64,000 nucleotides of DNA, taken from the NCBI GenBank assembly GCA_963920665.1, contig OY987268.1:21392501-21456500 (forward strand). Direction: 5' to 3'. This stretch comes from Straminergon stramineum (lineage: Eukaryota; Streptophyta; Bryopsida; Hypnales; Calliergonaceae). Positions 44,942 through 56,298 of the stretch are shown one piece after another. Under the pieces are notes generated by a model. It was not told the DNA's origin. It searched no databases and saw only the letters and a list, made by a program, of their open reading frames with translations. Numbering within the stretch: position 1 is the stretch's first letter; each line of letters starts with the position of its first letter. Made by a program: the position numbers and the translations under genes.

Positions 44942-44949
44942 GTTCATGG
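44942..44949 (+). repeat. right target-site duplication of the giant hAT element
   Basis: GTTCATGG, identical to 23591-23598. Confidence 0.92.
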
Positions 44950-45069
44950 AGGAGGAGGAAGGGCTCCTAGTGGACACGGTCAACGACTTGAGTTTTGAGG
45001 TTTGAGACAACCCATCCCTAACTTTCCCAATCTTCCTCACTAGCCATTATTAACTTTGGTTGAGGCCCA
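44950..45069 (+). repeat. LTR-type repeat, family Y, copy B, right part
   Basis: The sequence after the duplication (AGGAGGAGGAAGGGCTCC, then AACGACTTGAG) continues the alignment with copy A immediately after its single GTTCATGG. This shows that the hAT element split one repeat copy. Confidence 0.65.
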
Positions 45070-46200
45070 CTGTGAGTGTTTTAAACTCCACCCTTCAAGT
45101 TAAAATATGCACATGGGTTTTAATGGCTGGTTAAATCAATTTCCTTAGGGTGTTTTTGATCTAAATTCAATTTGTGCCTTCCAAGCAATGGACACTTTGT
45201 TCTTAAATATCCAAATTGAACTTAAATCATGTAAATTCTAATTTTTTTAAACTATAGTTAACTAAATCAAATACCTAAAAGATGAATTCAAACTAAAATT
45301 AATCTAACCTAACTTATAGAATATAATTTGCCCTTTCCAAAATGATAAAGCAAGTTAAATTCTAACTTCCCTAGTAAAAGAAATGAACGAATGAAATATT
45401 GATCCCTAAACTACATCACAACCTTCATCCATGAATTAAAAATAATAAAACTAATCAAAATAAATCTAGATTTTAGGGTTGAGGTTTTTAATTATGTTAG
45501 TTACCTAATTCTAAGACTAAACCTAATTTGACCAATAATCAAGGAATTTCATCCAAATTAAGATCAAACTTCATCCAACCTTTTCTCACTTAAAATTAAA
45601 GTATTTTTTAAATGAAAATAGGTTCTTGAATCTTTAAAAGATTCTCTAATTGATTCCTAATTTAAATGATTCCTTAAAGATTCCTTAGAAATTCTTTTTA
45701 ATTATCTTCTATTCTAATTTAAATCAAACTTTCTATCCGAAAATTATGGTTTTCTAGGGTTTTATGTTGTTTTTTAAAATGAAAATCAAAAATTACCTTC
45801 CAAACAAGGTAAGACAAGAAAACCTAAATTCCTAATGAAAAGTTATTAATGAATGAAATTTGTTTTAGAAGTCTAACAAATTAAATTTCATTCATTAATA
45901 ACTCTTAGTTTAATGAATGATTATAATTTCTAATTAATTTTAAATTTTAAATTCTCCCAAAATTTTAAGATTCCCTTGTTTGATTATTTTGGATGGAAAT
46001 ATTAATTTTTCATCCAAATTTCAAATAAGGTTTATCTAATTGTGATTGGTTAAATTTTGGATTATTTTCTAAATTAAAATTTAATTGGAATTTTTAAATG
46101 CTAATTTTCTTTTCTAATTTTCCTAAAGTTTTCAACGGTTTATTCTATCAAGTGAAATTTTAATCAAATTGAAATTAAAAAAAAAAAATATGAAGAATTT
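45070..46200 (+). repeat. LTR-type repeat, family X, copy 2
   Basis: Starts TGTGAGTGTTTTAAACTCC and aligns with 4498-5390, including GTGCCTTCCAAGCAATGG (about 45174) and ACTTCATCCAA segments. It is AT-rich and without genes. The right boundary is approximate. Confidence 0.55.
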
Positions 46201-46553
46201 TAACATACCTTTCCCATGAAGTGGTCGATCGTACCATCCTCGAGGATCATGAGATGAATGGTTTTGTAGTGACCCGCTCCATTAAGGTTGATGAAAGTGA
46301 GTGTCCCAAGCAAAATCACATCCAAAAATTGGACGTCCGGACGTCCGTACTCCGCAGACGCTTCGTCTCCGGTGGGTAAAAAATGCCGTCCGCAAATTTA
46401 CCCTGGGTAAATGCGGTCAGGTGGTCGGGCGGACAGCAGGTCAGGCGGACGATAGATGGGCGGTCGGGCGGATGGGTAATCAGTTGCAGGACGCTCCCTA
46501 TGTAGTCACAGCAACTTTTAGTTACAATTTACGAATTTGTTTTTTGGAATTTT

Positions 46554-46618
46554 GGGGCGTGTAATATACCGTTGGAAAGGTCTTGGAAATACCTTTCCAA
46601 TGGTATATCACACGCCCC
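46554..46618. repeat. 65-bp palindrome, copy 1
   Basis: GGGGCGTGT at one end and its complement at the other, with CCTTTCCAA / TTGGAAAGG inner arms and a 9-bp centre. Its flanks are inverted relative to copies 2-6: the AAAGAAGCATGATGCTTC side comes after it. Confidence 0.85.
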
Positions 46619-46967
46619 CAAACACCAAAATCTCCAATTGGAAATGCCGAAAGAAGCATGATGCTTCAAAAAGTGAGTGTCCGCCCGTCCGCCCTCCCAT
46701 CCGCCACGAGTCTTTTCCATCCACTTAGTCCGACCGCCATTGCCAACTGCCCCGACCTTCGAAGCCAAAGTAACGCCGTCCGCCTCCTTGTCTAACGTAC
46801 TTCACCTTTGTCCGCCGGCAATTTTATTACATTTAATCCTAAAAAGTGCAGAACTGTAGCTTCATTTCGAAAAAAACACTCTTTAATGTGACAAGTATCC
46901 AATGCAATATTAATGTAAGAAAAGGATAATTCCAGGTTTTCCACCCCACATTTAAACATGCTTTTCA

Positions 46968-46995
46968 AACCCTATACCCTAAACCCTAAACCCTA
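46968..46995 (+). repeat. interstitial telomere-like CCCTAAA tract
   Basis: AAACCCTATACCCTAAACCC and one more unit, with nearly the same composition and the same TATACCCT variant as the tract at 35233-35268. Confidence 0.7.
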
Positions 46996-48350
46996 CAAAA
47001 AAAATCTGAATTGTAGAACCCTCAATTGTACATATTAACTTATAACATTGCATGAGTTTTCAAAAGTAGTGGTGCGATGTGTGAAATATGTTTTATTTTT
47101 TAATATTTGAAGTTTAGAATGCAATCATGACGATGTGATTTATATATAGATCTTACTATCTTTGTCATTTAGGTTTCAATTGTTCTTAAGATTTACTTTA
47201 TTATAGGCTACTACACAAATGTGGATCATTGGATTATAACCTAGAGTATTTCTTCAATTTTTGTTGTAGAATGCATTGATAGTGCAAAACACCAACGTAA
47301 ATATCCTAAAAGAATTTATATTATCTCATTATTCTATTACAACATTTATGGGATGATGCTCAAAATGATTTAAGTACTTTAATGTAATTTTATGTGATAT
47401 GATGTGGACTACATTAAAGTAAGCATTTATACAATAAAAATGAAATGGAGGTTCTTATCATACATGCTTATACTTATGTATACATGTGTGCACCCTAAAT
47501 TGTAAACCATCAATAAATTTATCACAACCCTAAAATATTAGAGCTTAGGTAGTGTAAAATGTGATTGACCTTCAAATATGATGAGCTTTCAAAATTCAAA
47601 TACAACAATTGAGATAAGTAGGTCATACTCCAATGATTACGAGTCCAATTCATCTCAAGACTTTTTTGCAAATGATTTTACGAGAAGTTTCATAATATTA
47701 TATCTTGTAGATTATAAATTTACAATATTGATTTAATTGCTTATGTAGTTGTGTAGGCCTAGGATTTTTTTAAATCTTGAACCCCCAAAGTCCTAAGCCT
47801 TTTTTTTCTATCGAATATCATTCAAAATTGCCATTTCTATTGTGAAGAGCAAAAACTTTATAAATTAACTTTATATCCAACCATAGGAATTTGTACTAGA
47901 TTAGTATAAAAATGTATGGGAGTAATGTTATCATCTTGATAACATTAAGTACATACATTCCATGATATTTGTATTTAAAGTAAGAAAAAAAATCTTTTCT
48001 TTTGTCTTGCTATACTTGATTCTTGGGCTTTTCATTTTCTTCACTTTAAATTTTGGCACTAATGATTTTAATTTTATAATATTTTCTATTGAAGAATCTA
48101 GCTAATAAGCGAAGAATCTTGGATAAAAATTCAAAAATAAATCATTTCATTGAGATCATATTTCACAAGAGTCTTCTATAAGAGTGTAGGGCCTTTGAGA
48201 CTTTAGGAATTAATTACTTTCCTTCAAAGGCATAGAAATCAATTTGAAATTGAAACCAATTAAATTGTTACAATTTTGACTTTGAATATTTTTTGCTATT
48301 AGCCAAAAAGTATTGTTGATATGGCAAACTTGTAAAAAACCACCAATGTA
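46996..48350. other. AT-rich core of the non-coding element
   Basis: No gene, array or repeat signal that I can support. It is mostly A/T-rich single-copy-looking sequence. Confidence 0.55.
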
Positions 48351-49110
48351 AAACTAAATTCCTTTTAATTACACATCCATTTGAATTCTTTGTTTACAAA
48401 TCAAATGATTTTCCAAAGAAGAGGCTATTTGGTGACACTTTTCATAGTTGTATTGATTTAGTGCCTCACTATATAACATATTAAAGAGATAATTTCTATA
48501 GCTTTCTTCATTCACCATGCATTGCATGCTCTACCCGTCCACTCATCCGCCTACCTCTACAAAGTTAAAAACACCTCTCCCTCTCACCCTCTCCCTTGTC
48601 CGCCCATCCGCTGTGGGCCGACCTCCACCAAATTGAAAACACTTCACTCTCGCGCCCAACTCTTGCTCCCGCCTTCCTCCCCATCCGCTTGTCCGCTCAT
48701 CCGCCTTGGGCCAACCTCCTCCAAATTGAAAACCCTTGGCCCCTTGCACTCGCCTCTCCCTCCCGCCTTCTTCCCCATCCGCATGTCCACCTGTCCACCC
48801 ATCTACCCATTCGCCACTCCACCTTCAGTTGAATTCCACCAGCTTGAAAACACATCACCCTTGGCCCCTTGTGCCCACCTTTCCCTCCTGCCTTTCCTCC
48901 TCGTTCACCGTCTGCTCGTCCGCATTCGCCATTTGCCCGTCTGCTTGTCCGCCTAGCGAACAAGAAGGCGAACAATAAGGCGGACGCTCATTTTGTGAAG
49001 CAACAAACTTCTTTTGGCATTTCTGATTGGAGATTTTGGTGTTTGGGGGCGTGTGATATACCATTGGAAAGGTATTTCCAAGACCTTTCCAACGATATAT
49101 TACATGCCCC
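48351..49110 (+). repeat. direct duplication, unit 1
   Basis: Begins AAACTAAATTCCTTTTAATT. It carries an AT-rich 190-bp start, then four GTCCGCC/ATCCGCC-rich blocks separated by CCAAATTGAAAAC-like phrases, and ends with palindrome copy 2. It repeats at 49409-50100 with high similarity and some length change in the arrays. Confidence 0.85.
49046..49110. repeat. 65-bp palindrome, copy 2
   Basis: Same 65-bp structure as the other copies, with inner arms CCATTGGAAAGG and CCTTTCCAACGA. Confidence 0.88.
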
Positions 49111-49333
49111 AAAATTCCTAAAAACGAATTCAAAAATTGCAACTGAAAGTTCCTGCAACTACATAGTGAGCATCCACCTTGGTGTTTGCCCATACGCCCG
49201 TACGCCAAGCGGACAGGAGGGGGGCGGACAGGAGGGCGGACGGCTAGGCAGACGGGCAAACACCAAGGCGGACACTCACTTTTTGAAGCAACAAACTTCA
49301 TTTGGCATTTTCGATTGGAAATTTTGGTTTTGA

Positions 49334-49398
49334 GGGGCGTGTAATATACCATTGGAAAGGTATTTCTAAGACCTTTCCAACAGTATATTTCACGCCCC
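49334..49398. repeat. 65-bp palindrome, copy 3
   Basis: Same length and ends. It lies 288 bp after copy 2; a GTCCGCC-type array in both orientations fills the interval. Confidence 0.88.
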
Positions 49399-49408
49399 AA
49401 AATTCTAA

Positions 49409-50100
49409 AAACTAAATTCCTTTTAATTACACATCCATTTGCATTCCTTGTTTACAAATCAAATGATTTTCCAACGAAGAGGCTATTTGGTGACACTTTT
49501 TATAGTTATATTGATTTAGTGCCTCACTATATAACATATTAAAGACATAATTTCTATAGCTTTCTTCATTCACCATACATTGCATGCTCTACCCGTCCAC
49601 TCATCCGCCTACCTCTACAAAGTTAAAAACACCTCTCCCTTTCACCCTCTCTCTTGTCCGCCTGTCCGCCATGGGCCGACCTCCACCAAATTGAAAACAC
49701 TTCACTCTCGCGCCCAACTCTTGCTCCCGCCTTCCTCCCCATCCGCCCGTCCGCTAGTCAGCTCGTCCGCCTATTTGCCCGTCCGCCGTCCACCCTAGGA
49801 AAATTCCACCAAATTGAAAATACATCACCCTTGGCCCCTTGCGCCCGCCTCTCCCTCTTGCCTTCTTCCCTATCCACTGTCCGCCCATCCGCATTCACCG
49901 TCCGCCTATCCACATTTGCCATTTGCTCGTCCGCCCGTCCGCCTAGCGAACAAGAGGGCGAACACCAAGGCGGACACTCACTTTTTGAAGCAATAAACTT
50001 CTTTTGACATTTCTGATTGGAGATTTTTTAGTTTGGGGGCGTGTGATATACCATTGGAAAGGTATTTCCAAGACCTTTCCAATGGTATGTTACACGCCCC
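49409..50100 (+). repeat. direct duplication, unit 2
   Basis: Second copy of 48351-49110. The AT-rich start is almost identical. The arrays are shorter, and it ends with palindrome copy 4. Confidence 0.85.
50036..50100. repeat. 65-bp palindrome, copy 4
   Basis: The most symmetric copy: 28-bp arms with only a few mismatches around the centre ATTTCCAAG. Confidence 0.9.
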
Positions 50101-50302
50101 AAAATTCTAAAATACGAATTCGAAAATTGCAAGTGAAAGTTGCTACGACTATAGAGTGAGCGTCCGCCTAGCTAATCGCCTGTCCGCCAAACAAACAGGG
50201 GGGGGCGGATGGGAGGGCGGACAGGCGGACACCAAGGCGGACACCCATGTTTTGAAGCAACAAACTTCTTTTGACATTTCCGATTGGAGATTTCTGATTT
50301 TT

Positions 50303-50367
50303 GGGGCGTGTGATATATCATTGGAAAGGTATTTCCAAGACCTTTCCAACGATATATTACACACCCC
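50303..50367. repeat. 65-bp palindrome, copy 5
   Basis: Same structure; starts 267 bp after copy 4 with a GTCCGCC-type array between. Confidence 0.88.
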
Positions 50368-50597
50368 AAAATTCCAAAAAACGAATTCGGAAATTGCAAC
50401 TGAAAGTTGCTGCGACTACATAGTGAGCGTCCGCCTAGCTGATCGCCCGTCCGCCCATCCGCCAAGCGGACGGGAGGGGGGCAGATGGGAGGGCGGACAG
50501 CTAGGCGGATGAGCGGACACCAAGGCGAACGCCCACGTTTTGATTTTTGAAGCAACAAACTTCTTTTAGCATTTTCGATTGGAGATTTTGGTTTTGG

Positions 50598-50662
50598 GGG
50601 GCGTGTAATATACCATTGGAAAGGTATTTCCAAGACCTTTCCAACGGTATATTACATGCCCC
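50598..50662. repeat. 65-bp palindrome, copy 6
   Basis: Same structure; starts 295 bp after copy 5. Downstream the sequence changes to CGGACGG / GCAGACG repeats up to the right end of the element. Confidence 0.88.
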
Positions 50663-50990
50663 AAAAAATTAAAAAAAATTCGAAAATTGCAAGTGAAAGT
50701 TGTTGCGACTACATAGTGAGCGTCTACCCATTCGCTCGGCGGACGGAGTGGGCGGACAGGCTCTAGAATTCGCGGACGGGGTCGCGGACGAAATGGCAGA
50801 CGAGCTACAAAAATCGCAGACGAGATGGCGGACGGGCTACAAAAACCGCAGACGGCGGTGCGGATAGGGTCACGGACAGGAAATTACCTAGAGTAAAAAC
50901 CAAATTTTCCGAATGTCACAAGACGTCCGAGGGGGTTGTGGACACGGACGCCAGACGTCCGAATGTTGGCGGCTGCGTCAGGACGCCCTG

Positions 50991-51899
50991 TCATCCCTGC
51001 GCTCCATCCTCTATTTTGCTTATTAATTGTTAGATTCTTCTTCTTCCTTTCGTCTCCCTACTTCTAAATCTTCCTCACTTGTTTGTTGTTTGTGTTTTGT
51101 TGTTCAAGTTAGAGAGAAACAATATTGTTAAGTGCTATAATTTGGAAGTTTAGTTTTGCTTGTTTAGCTTCTAGACAAGCTCCTTGTCCAACTCTCTTAG
51201 AGGCTCCCTGTCCAGCTCTCCAACGAGCTCCTGTCTAACTTCCACTATCGTGCCACGTAGCAGGGCGTGATGGATTGGCACCTCGACTTCATTCGTCACC
51301 TCGTTTGTCGCCTTGTCCTTGTTCCTGATGTTTCGTTGCTCGAGTTCTAACTTCCTTGTTGATTCTGATTTTGATATTGGGACTCTCTACTCTGGTTCTT
51401 GTTTTGGATTTTGGTATCCTGTTTATGGTCTCCTTTCCTGAAATTTTGGGACTTCCATGTATTTTGGCCAATGAACTAATTTTTTCGATTAAAGACTTAA
51501 TTAATTTCCTAACCAAAATAATCAATTTTTCGGGATTTTTGAGGGGAATCTCTTAACTCTTTAAATTCTAAAATAACAATCTAATTTTGGGAAATTTGGG
51601 GAAATAAGTCTAAACTAATCAACTAAGTATTCTAAGCTAAAAAATCTCTTTCCAGGATAATTTTAATGACTCTAACTAAGGGGAAACTAATCTAAATTTT
51701 GAGTTTTTTCTAAATACTACGGTTTTATCAAGAATTGAAACTAAGAACTTTGATGAATTTTCTCTCATTTTTCTCATGAAATCAAATGTTCCTAATTACT
51801 ACACCTACAAAGCATTTTTCCAAGCATGAAAATAAGAAAATTTCTCTAATACTTGGGACTACTTTTTAAAATGTCAATTTCAAATATCCCAAAGTTAAA
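50991..51899. other. no gene; pyrimidine-rich then AT-rich sequence
   Basis: A C/T-rich stretch (51030-51090) and a short region with several GAGCTC/AGCTCC phrases (51160-51240) precede AT-rich DNA. It may be the inner part of the family Y fragment that follows, but the alignment is too weak to claim. Confidence 0.45.
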
Positions 51900-52692
51900 G
51901 CTTCGCCGTGCAGGGGCAACCCCAATTACACACGATGTCAATGGTCTAAGAACACTATTTTGAAAATTCAATCTTTAAAGGAGGTACACATGATAGTATT
52001 TAAACTAAACATTAAAGACTAATTTCTCAAAATTTCAAAATATCCAAAATTTAATCACTAAAGGAGGTACGCATGACAACGTTTAAACCAAACTTTAGTG
52101 ATTAAAGTCCCAATTTCCGTTATACAACGAATCTTGGGCAAAGGTTGGTTTAATAAACTTTTGGCAAAGTCAAGCTTCGCCGTCTTAAACCTATTAATAC
52201 CAAATTCTGTTGTAATGAGCACAAATTGTTAGTATTCAAGCAATCTTAAATGAAATTAGAGTTTGGAGGTCTATCCCTTCCAAAACTCTCACAATTCAAA
52301 GAAAATGGAGGCTTAGCCTCGAGAAATCAAAGAAATCAAATAGAAATCACTTTGAAGGAACCCTCTTGTCCTTCAAAGTGTGCAAATCAAGAATTAGAAT
52401 GAAAATCAGGTCGGATCTTGACCTGGATTAGTACTCCGACCACGCCAGTCACACAAGAGAAATAAAATCAAAAGTTGGTTATAAAAATGAGGGTATCGAC
52501 AACCTTAAGGGAAAGGCCTTTTATACTTGTCCTAGGCCCCTCCTCGGTAAGTTGTTAGTGGAAAAACATTTACTTTTGATCTCAAGATATTTCCTAAACT
52601 ACCCTAACGTACTTCCAAAACAATCTTTGTTTAATGGAAAAATTCTCTAGAATTCTCTCCATTTAGCTAATAAATCTTGGCTAAATCAAATC
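51900..52692 (-). repeat. LTR-type repeat, family Y, fragment D
   Basis: Shares with the other copies AAGCTTCGCCG-containing repeats (51898, 52172) and the promoter context CCTTTTATACTTGTCCTAGG (TATA box on the minus strand, 52517-52525). It is cut at 52693 by a MITE. It is diverged and partial. Confidence 0.5.
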
Positions 52693-53314
52693 CAAGGTTG
52701 TTCTATCGAACGCATTTTGGGGTTCGGGTGTTGAGTTGTTCGTCTGATGTCGCGTATCGTATAAGACGAGTATCACATACACTAGACAATTTTGTTGCAT
52801 AAGGCCTTATCCTAGCAGTAGAGACAATTTAAAATCTCCCTTTATTTATGATTCATAATTTAGAATGTAATAAGTGATTATTAAATTGAGACACTTCAAT
52901 AAAATGAAACTCAAATATGTCAAGATTGGAAATAGAAAGAGCTTTATTTGAAAGTCAACCTTAAAGTTGACTTTATTAGACAGACAAGGGGGTCTACTAG
53001 ACGTGTTGGACGTTGTGTTCATCATGTTGTCGAGTTGTTTGGCTGAACAATCAATAGTGCTAGTATGTGAGCCCAAGAATGCGAGCTTGTGAGCATGGAG
53101 CCTACATTATAGGTACCTATAATATAGATACCACATACTATAGAAGGTGTATGTATCATAAACACCTATAATATGGGTATTTGTAACATATATACCCTAT
53201 AATCATAGACGATTTCTATAGTATATACACCTGTAACATAGGTGTATAGTATTGTAGGCTCATAGGCTCACACTCCTATACTCACATAATAGCACCCCTC
53301 ATTGAACAACTATG
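52693..53314 (-). mobile_element. deletion-derivative MITE of the giant hAT family
   Basis: The left edge reads CAAGGTTGTTC and the next 110 bp match the right end of the 21-kb element (CGTCTTATACG and TCGTCTGATGTCGC). The other side matches its left end (minus strand: ACAACGTCCAACACGTC, then TAGACC, then CTTGTCTGTCTAATA). Only about 150 bp of AT-rich sequence lies between. The terminal bases at the right are split by a second MITE, after which AACAACTATG at 53305-53314 completes the terminus. No clear target duplication remains, so it is old. Confidence 0.82.
53054..53304. mobile_element. second MITE nested in the end of the hAT-derived MITE
   Basis: The arms are inverted: left GTGCTAGTATGTGAGCCC, right (complement) GGTGCTATTATGTGAG. 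Inner complementary parts include GAGCCTACA / TGTAGGCTC. AACAATCA before and AACAACTA after resemble a decayed 8-bp duplication, suggesting a hAT-type MITE. Exact ends are uncertain by a few bases. Confidence 0.6.
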
Positions 53315-53319
53315 GAAAC

Positions 53320-54314
53320 AAGGAAGTTATCGCTAGATGAAGATTAGGATTTAATTTGGATGAAAAGTAGTTAGACATAGAAATTGGTATAAAGTTGAGG
53401 AGATTAAGAAGGGGCCATTAATTAAGGTCCAAAGGTGAAGGAAAAAATCAATTCCAAATTATAGATTAGGAGAAATTAGTGGATGAAGTTTTCAGCTCCA
53501 ACTAGTGGTCAAACTTCATCCATTGAGAACTTTTAGTGGGAGTATTGGATTAGCAAGTGCCAATCTAGAGAGCTAATATTAAGGGCTACGAGAAAAAAAT
53601 ATGAACTCACCACAAAATAGTAATTAGGCCAAGGCTAACTTGAACCTTGAACACTAAGGGAAGTCAATCACAAGGCTAGGAGGTAGAAGTTGAGCGAGGA
53701 ATTTAGGACTCTAGCCTTGTAGAAGAAGTTTAGTAGAGCCCATAGGATCCTCCCAATTAGGGAAAATCATGAAAAAACCCAAAAGATAATGAAGGATGAA
53801 GTCTAGACTAGGGTTGGATGAGAAATCCATAAAAATTTTCACTTAGGACCGAACTCCAGATTTAGGTAGGGATAAGATTCTTGAACCACTCCTAGAAATT
53901 TTGAATAATTTTGAATTAGGGAACTACACTTAATTGATGGATGAAGTTTGAGGAATCGAGAAGTGGTTAAACTTCATCTGCTCATAACTTGGGCTAGGAA
54001 GTTTGGATAGGGTCGAATTTTAGGTTTTTAGAAATGGAAAGGAATGCCTTAGAGGTATCTAAATTTCGTTTCTCCCTGACGTCAGTTCTATCCAAAAACC
54101 ACAACAGCCTCATCCATTTGGCCTGCCAAGGACATTGGAAGTAGATCAACTGATTCTTGCATATTTGGATCACATTTAGGCATTTAGACAAAGTTCTGCT
54201 TCTTGAAAGGCACAATGGACCACGCTAAGACACCCAAAAGTAGGATTCACTTAGTCAAAACCCAAAACTTGGTTATACTCGCGATTTACCAAAGGTAGGT
54301 AGACTGGCGCTCAC
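53320..54314 (-). repeat. LTR-type repeat, family X, copy 3
   Basis: On the minus strand it starts TGTGAGCGCCAGTCTACC and matches 4498-5390 (GGTAAATCGCGAGTATAACC, TTTTGGGTGTC, ATTGTGCCTTTC, and TGAAGTTTGA phrases). It has no gene. Confidence 0.6.
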
Positions 54315-56298
54315 AATGAGCACTGGATAAATTTAAAGCTCCGCCGTTGATTTGGATTTAACACAAAATCTAAGACTAAGAGGTACCTTGGGGTTCAAAG
54401 CTTCGCTGTTGGTAGGACTTTAACACACAATCTAAGACTCTTTAAGACCTAGGGAGTACAAAGTTTCGTCATCTCGGCAGGCCTTATAATACCATGTGCA
54501 AAGCTAAGACAAGATTAGTTGACTATGGGGACTTAGGACATCCTCAAAGACTTGTGACATGTGTTAGTATGTATGGCAATGGTTAGTACTAGACTTAAAA
54601 CAATCGAAAGGCTTTCCAAAGTGGCATTACTAAGATATGGTGGAGGGATGGCTCTAGGGTTAGTACAAAGGACTAGTAGACACCCACAAAACCTCCAAAG
54701 ACATGACAAAATCCAAAAGAAGAAGGCAACAACATCCTCTCCAAAGTTAGTAGAGTTAAGTGCTCAAAACTTGAATAAACTTGAAACAAACAACCAAAAG
54801 AAGATGCAAGACTTAGAAATAACAAAACAGGAAGAAACAAGGTGCAAAGGGACCCCAAGACCTCTACAAACTTGCAAAAGACTAGCTAAAAGACCAAAAA
54901 GACAAGAAAACAAGCACCGCCAAGGTTTTTTGGCTCAACACCAAAAATTCCAACACAAATTGGACCCAAATACAAAATGGGGGGGTTTTGAGAGGTAAAG
55001 AATAGACTTTTAAAGGCGGCTGAGCACCCCATCTCCTCTCAAAGTTACAAGTTGGGGACTCCTTTTCTAACATGGGAATCCTAAAACCCTAGATCTTTAC
55101 TAGATTTTCACCTATACCTAGAGCGTTGACTTCCTAGCTCTTATATTGGTTTGACTTCTAATTTTTAGAAATTAACTCCAATTTGCAAATGGATTGCTCC
55201 ATTGGCTCCGAAAGGCCTTTAGTACTTTGAAAAAAAACTCCTCCTCTTTTTCCTCTACAAAAAAACCATCGAACCTCAGTATCAACTTCAGTAAAAAAAT
55301 AGATGAAAATCTAACCCTTTTGGAGGTCACCTTTTCTTAGGAAGGTGATTGGCTAGGGTGGTTTGGAAGGTCCAAGGGGGTAAGAAAGGATCCTTTTTTT
55401 TATTTCCTTTCAACTTCATGAGCTCCCAGGATGTCGGTCAACTCCTTGCAAATATTGCCATGTTGTTTAAATTAAAGGGAAGCTCTTGGTTCGGATACCT
55501 CCTACTATCAGAATGTCTCGAAATTTGTCCGAGAGTGTTATTAATATAAAAGAACATATTCTAATTTTTAGTGAGATTTTAACGGCCTCTAGAAAATTTC
55601 TAGGAATTTTCTATCCTAGGTTTCAGCGATTGATCATCCGAAAAGAATATTTTTGCAAGTTAGAAAATTTTGAAACTTTTTGTGAGACCTCTCATGGAAT
55701 TCCACACTCATCATGCAAGATCTTCTTCTTACTTTGCACATGTAAGAATGGGAAGGATAAATCTCACCCTCTACTAAGCACTTGGGAAATAGGGAATCTT
55801 TTGTATATAAGGAAATCTTGGCAATTAGACTTCAATTTCAATCCTCTGGCATATTCCAAACTCTATCATCATCTATAGGTTATAGATTCCTCTACATGCT
55901 CATTTTGATATCGTAATCCTTACAATGGTGACAATTAGAGCTTCTATAGTTATGATGGTGGAATGGAGAAATGGAGACCTAACCTAGTGATCTTACAAGA
56001 CTTCTCTTAGCTTAATTTAGCTTGATTGGATCCTGGCTTAGTAGGTTTGGCTATTTGGACCAACATCATTCAGACCTCCTAACTTCTAGCATTTTGGATT
56101 CTAACCTATGTATAAGTGGGCATCTGAGGTGTTTCTAGACCTATAATCCTATTTGGGACCATATACCTATTTTGGTATGTCACAATCTATTTTGGTCTTA
56201 CGCTCTTTTTGGGTCTTTTTACATCAAATTGCCTCCGAAATTGCAAAATTTGAAAAAAAAAGAACTATGAGTTCCAAGTGATGAATTGGGAGCTCATA
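54315..56298 (-). repeat. LTR-type repeat, family Y, copy C (truncated)
   Basis: On the minus strand it starts near 56298 with GAGCTCCCAATTCATCAC, like the other copies. It includes CCTATTTTGGTATGTCACA-type sequence, a degenerate promoter region near 55010, and AAGCTTCGCTG-type repeats at 54340-54470. It ends against family X copy 3. It is shorter than copies A and B by about 1 kb. Open frames at 54561-54998 are non-coding repeat sequence also present in copy A. Confidence 0.6.

Larger units (their letters stand above)
46300..50990. mobile_element. non-coding element of GTCCGCC-rich arrays and 65-bp palindromes, imperfect terminal inverted repeats
   Basis: The two ends are inverted, imperfect copies of each other over about 60-100 bp: left GGACGTCCGGACGTCCGTAC, right (complement) CGGACGTCTGGCGTCCGTG, each followed by a TTTACCCTGGGTAAAT-like segment. 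The right terminus reads CAGGGCGTCCTG on the minus strand, a hAT-like start. No target duplication is visible and the left end is decayed, so limits are approximate. Inside are arrays of CGTCCGCC in both orientations, six palindromes, a roughly 0.7-kb direct duplication and an AT-rich core. No gene is present; open frames over the arrays are repeats translated. It may be a non-autonomous relative of hAT elements. Confidence 0.6.

Noticed and set aside
34020..50600. CRISPR array
   Set aside because: The repeats are variable, touch each other or enclose similar spacers, and the genome is plant-like. There are no uniform repeats with unique spacers and no cas genes.
48522..50633. Several 70-180-residue frames in the palindrome region
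   Set aside because: They follow the CGTCCGCC arrays and palindromes, recur on both strands and have no conserved domain.
54561..54998. A 145-residue Lys/Gln-rich frame
   Set aside because: It lies in family Y repeat sequence. The matching region of copy A (7833-8075) does not preserve the frame.
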